From the NCBI GenBank assembly GCA_041581055.1, contig JBFGCT010000080.1, positions 1 to 17,305 on the forward strand: a DNA stretch of 17,305 nucleotides, given 5' to 3'. Under the pieces are notes generated by a model that made no database searches, was not told where the DNA came from, and worked only from the letters and a program-made list of their open reading frames with translations. This DNA is from JBFGCT01 sp041581055. GTDB lineage: Bacteria; Actinomycetota; Acidimicrobiia; Acidimicrobiales; Ilumatobacteraceae. A program made the translations under genes and the position numbers. Positions 16,049-17,305 of the stretch are shown piece after piece. How positions within the stretch are numbered: position 1 is the stretch's first letter; each line of letters begins with the position of its first letter.

Positions 16049-16054
16049 ACACTA
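16049..16054 (-). promoter_or_regulatory. Candidate -10 element of a leaderless promoter for the SDR gene
   Basis: Minus-strand TAGTGT (TANNNT) is followed by 7 nt and the ATG at 16041. No SD and no clear -35 box are seen. Confidence 0.4.
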
Positions 16055-16140
16055 CGGGGCAGATGATCGTCGCGCCGGTCCGGGCGCCGTCCGTCCGGCG
16101 GCGGCCCGATTGCGCGGTACGGTCTGCTGGGTCGTCGATT

Positions 16141-16146
16141 GGAGGG
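16141..16146 (+). promoter_or_regulatory. Ribosome binding site of the small lipoprotein gene
   Basis: GGAGGG lies 4 nt before ATG at 16151. It rules out the in-frame TTG at 16139, which overlaps the SD itself. TACGGT at 16118-16123 could be the -10 element, which would give a leader of about 20 nt; unlike several neighbours, this gene then has a normal 5' leader. Confidence 0.6.
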
Positions 16147-16150
16147 TGTC

Positions 16151-16756
16151 ATGACGGGTCTTCGATGTCTCGCCGCGGCCGCGGCCGTGCTCGTCATCGC
16201 GGCGTGCGGGAGTTCGTCCTCGGATTCGGCCGGGACCGCGGCGCCGGCGGCCGACCCGCCGCCGGCGACCGACGCCCCGCCGCCCGAGACGGACGCTCCG
16301 CCCGACACGCAAGCCCCGCCGACGACGGCGGCGCCGACCACGACGCTGCCGCCGGCCATCGCCTTCGGCGAGCCCGGCCCCGACGGCGCCGTCCCGGTGC
16401 TGATCGACGGCGCGCAGCTCGCGCCGCTGTTCGACGCGTTCACTCCCGGGGACGACCCCCTCTATCTCGTCCACACCCAGCAGGACGACATCTTCGTCGG
16501 CGTCGAGCTGTACACCGTGTTCGGCGCCGGCTGGACGGGCGAGCTCGGCACGTTCCCGACCGATTGCACGACGCACGGGATCTGCGTCTACCTCGATCCG
16601 GACGGTTCCGGCCCGCTCGAGGGAGGGGGCCCGGGGGAGGGCACGATCACCGTCTCCCAGCTCGAGGGCGGCTCGATCCTCACGCTCGACGACGTCACCA
16701 TCGTCGCCTCGGACGGCCAGGTGTACACGATGAGCGGCGTCACGCTCGCCGGCTGA
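16151..16756 (+). CDS. Small secreted lipoprotein of unknown function
   Basis: A 201-residue exported protein. The signal peptide MTGLRCLAAAAAVLVIAAC ends in a good lipobox (VIAAC, Cys19). A Ser/Ala and then Pro/Thr/Asp-rich linker (about 20-72) includes repeated DAPP units. The C-terminal domain (about 73-201) is mostly short beta strands with two Cys in CTTHGIC (about 143-149), likely a disulfide, followed by an acidic Gly-rich loop and VTIVASDGQVYTMSGV. I do not recognise the domain; the beta-rich pattern would suit a ligand-binding or surface-exposed module. It is divergent from the SDR gene (109 nt) and its stop lies 9 nt from that of the convergent GH3 gene. Confidence 0.85.
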   Translation: MTGLRCLAAAAAVLVIAACGSSSSDSAGTAAPAADPPPATDAPPPETDAPPDTQAPPTTAAPTTTLPPAIAFGEPGPDGAVPVLIDGAQLAPLFDAFTPGDDPLYLVHTQQDDIFVGVELYTVFGAGWTGELGTFPTDCTTHGICVYLDPDGSGPLEGGGPGEGTITVSQLEGGSILTLDDVTIVASDGQVYTMSGVTLAG

Positions 16757-16765
16757 TCGCCGGGT

Positions 16766-17305
16766 TCACCCCGATCCGCAGCCGGTTCGTCGGGGGTCGA
16801 GCAGGCGCAGCACCCGCGCCGCGGACAGCGTGATCCGCTCATCGGTCAGCGTGCCGTCGGCCACCGCCCGCTCGATCGCGTCGACCACCGCCCTGGTCTG
16901 TCCGGTGGCGGTGAAGATCACGACGTCGATCCCGGCCACGAGCGCGAGCACGGCCGCCTCGTCCTCGGGAAGCCCGACCGCCTGCATCCCGAGCGCGTCG
17001 GTCATCACCAGGGCGTCGCCGTAGCCCAGGTCGTCGCGGAGGTACCGGACGGCGCGCTCGCTCTGGGTCGCCGGCCGGCCGTCGGTGAGGCCCGGAACGG
17101 TCAGGTGGCCGACCATCACCGCGACGCCGGTGTCGGCGAGGGCGCGGAACGGGACGAGGTCCCACTCCTCGAGCTCGTCCAGCCCGGGCGTGACGCCGGG
17201 CTCCTCGTGGGTGTCGCCCGACGCCGCGCCATGACCCGGGTAGTGCTTGATCACCGCCGACAGGCCGCTCGACTGCCACCCCTCGACGTAGGCGCGGGCG
17301 AACGC
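16766..17305 (-). CDS. Glycoside hydrolase family 3 protein (NagZ-like beta-N-acetylhexosaminidase), C-terminal part
   Basis: The last 179 codons of a gene that begins beyond the right edge. The first residues in the window read AFARAYVEGWQSSGLSAVIK, followed by HYPGHG, the GH3 KHFPGHG-type motif. The nearby DTH (fragment residues 31-33) is the Asp-His pair on the mobile loop that serves as acid/base in NagZ-type enzymes. VMTDALGM carries the likely nucleophile Asp (fragment residue 103), in the position of SDDLGM-type motifs. The tail contains AVADGTLTDERITLSAARVLRL, typical of the end of the domain. NagZ removes beta-linked N-acetylglucosamine from muropeptides in cell-wall recycling, but GH3 members vary and the N-terminus with any signal peptide cannot be seen. 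Confidence 0.93.
   Translation of the reverse strand, partial: AFARAYVEGWQSSGLSAVIKHYPGHGAASGDTHEEPGVTPGLDELEEWDLVPFRALADTGVAVMVGHLTVPGLTDGRPATQSERAVRYLRDDLGYGDALVMTDALGMQAVGLPEDEAAVLALVAGIDVVIFTATGQTRAVVDAIERAVADGTLTDERITLSAARVLRLLDPRRTGCGSG

Overview
The DNA is very GC-rich (about 70%), with strong G/C preference at third codon positions, no RNA genes and very short intergenic gaps. Gene content (form II CoxL-like molybdenum hydroxylase, split B12-dependent acyl-CoA mutase, FabG3-like SDR, LppX/LprG-like protein, several lipoproteins) and the frequent absence of Shine-Dalgarno (SD) sites point to a free-living actinobacterium. I suspect an Acidimicrobiia-like lineage, but this is inference and no marker gene is present.

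Layout from left to right. 1-2282 (-): a CoxL/xanthine-dehydrogenase-type molybdopterin subunit, cut by the left edge a few residues before its end. 2322-4307 (-): a secreted protein with three related repeats and a C-terminal metzincin protease domain. Divergent from it, 4458-6074 (+) is an HtrA-like lipoprotein protease with PDZ and an extra C-terminal domain. 6085-7332 (-) is an MFS transporter, divergent from a pirin (7465-8481, +) across a 132-nt gap with a 12-bp-arm inverted repeat at its centre. 8511-9035 and 9055-10266 (-) are an operon of an ACAD10/11-like acyl-CoA dehydrogenase followed by a universal stress protein. 10421-11425 (+) is a membrane-anchored LppX/LprG-like protein. 11487-13162 (+) is an apparent operon: a previously easy-to-miss 38-codon ORF overlapping gpsA by ATGA, then gpsA and a carboxymuconolactone decarboxylase family gene. 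15208-13165 (-) is the two-subunit acyl-CoA mutase, whose substrate-site residues fit isobutyryl-CoA mutase better than methylmalonyl-CoA mutase. 15310-16041 (-) is an SDR, separated from the mutase by a perfect 19-bp hairpin. 16151-16756 (+) is a small lipoprotein and 17305-16766 (-) the C-terminal part of a GH3 (NagZ-like) glycosidase.

The genes are mostly ordinary accessory and central metabolism: acyl-CoA chemistry (dehydrogenase, mutase, SDR), phospholipid precursor synthesis (gpsA), and envelope proteins (two proteases, two lipoproteins, one LprG-like protein, GH3). No CRISPR, transposon, phage or defence system is visible. The most notable signals are regulatory. Six genes have a TANNNT -10 hexamer placed 6 or 7 nt before the start codon and no SD, and a seventh fits at one mismatch. 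This implies leaderless transcripts. Genes inside operons and several others instead have clear SD sites.
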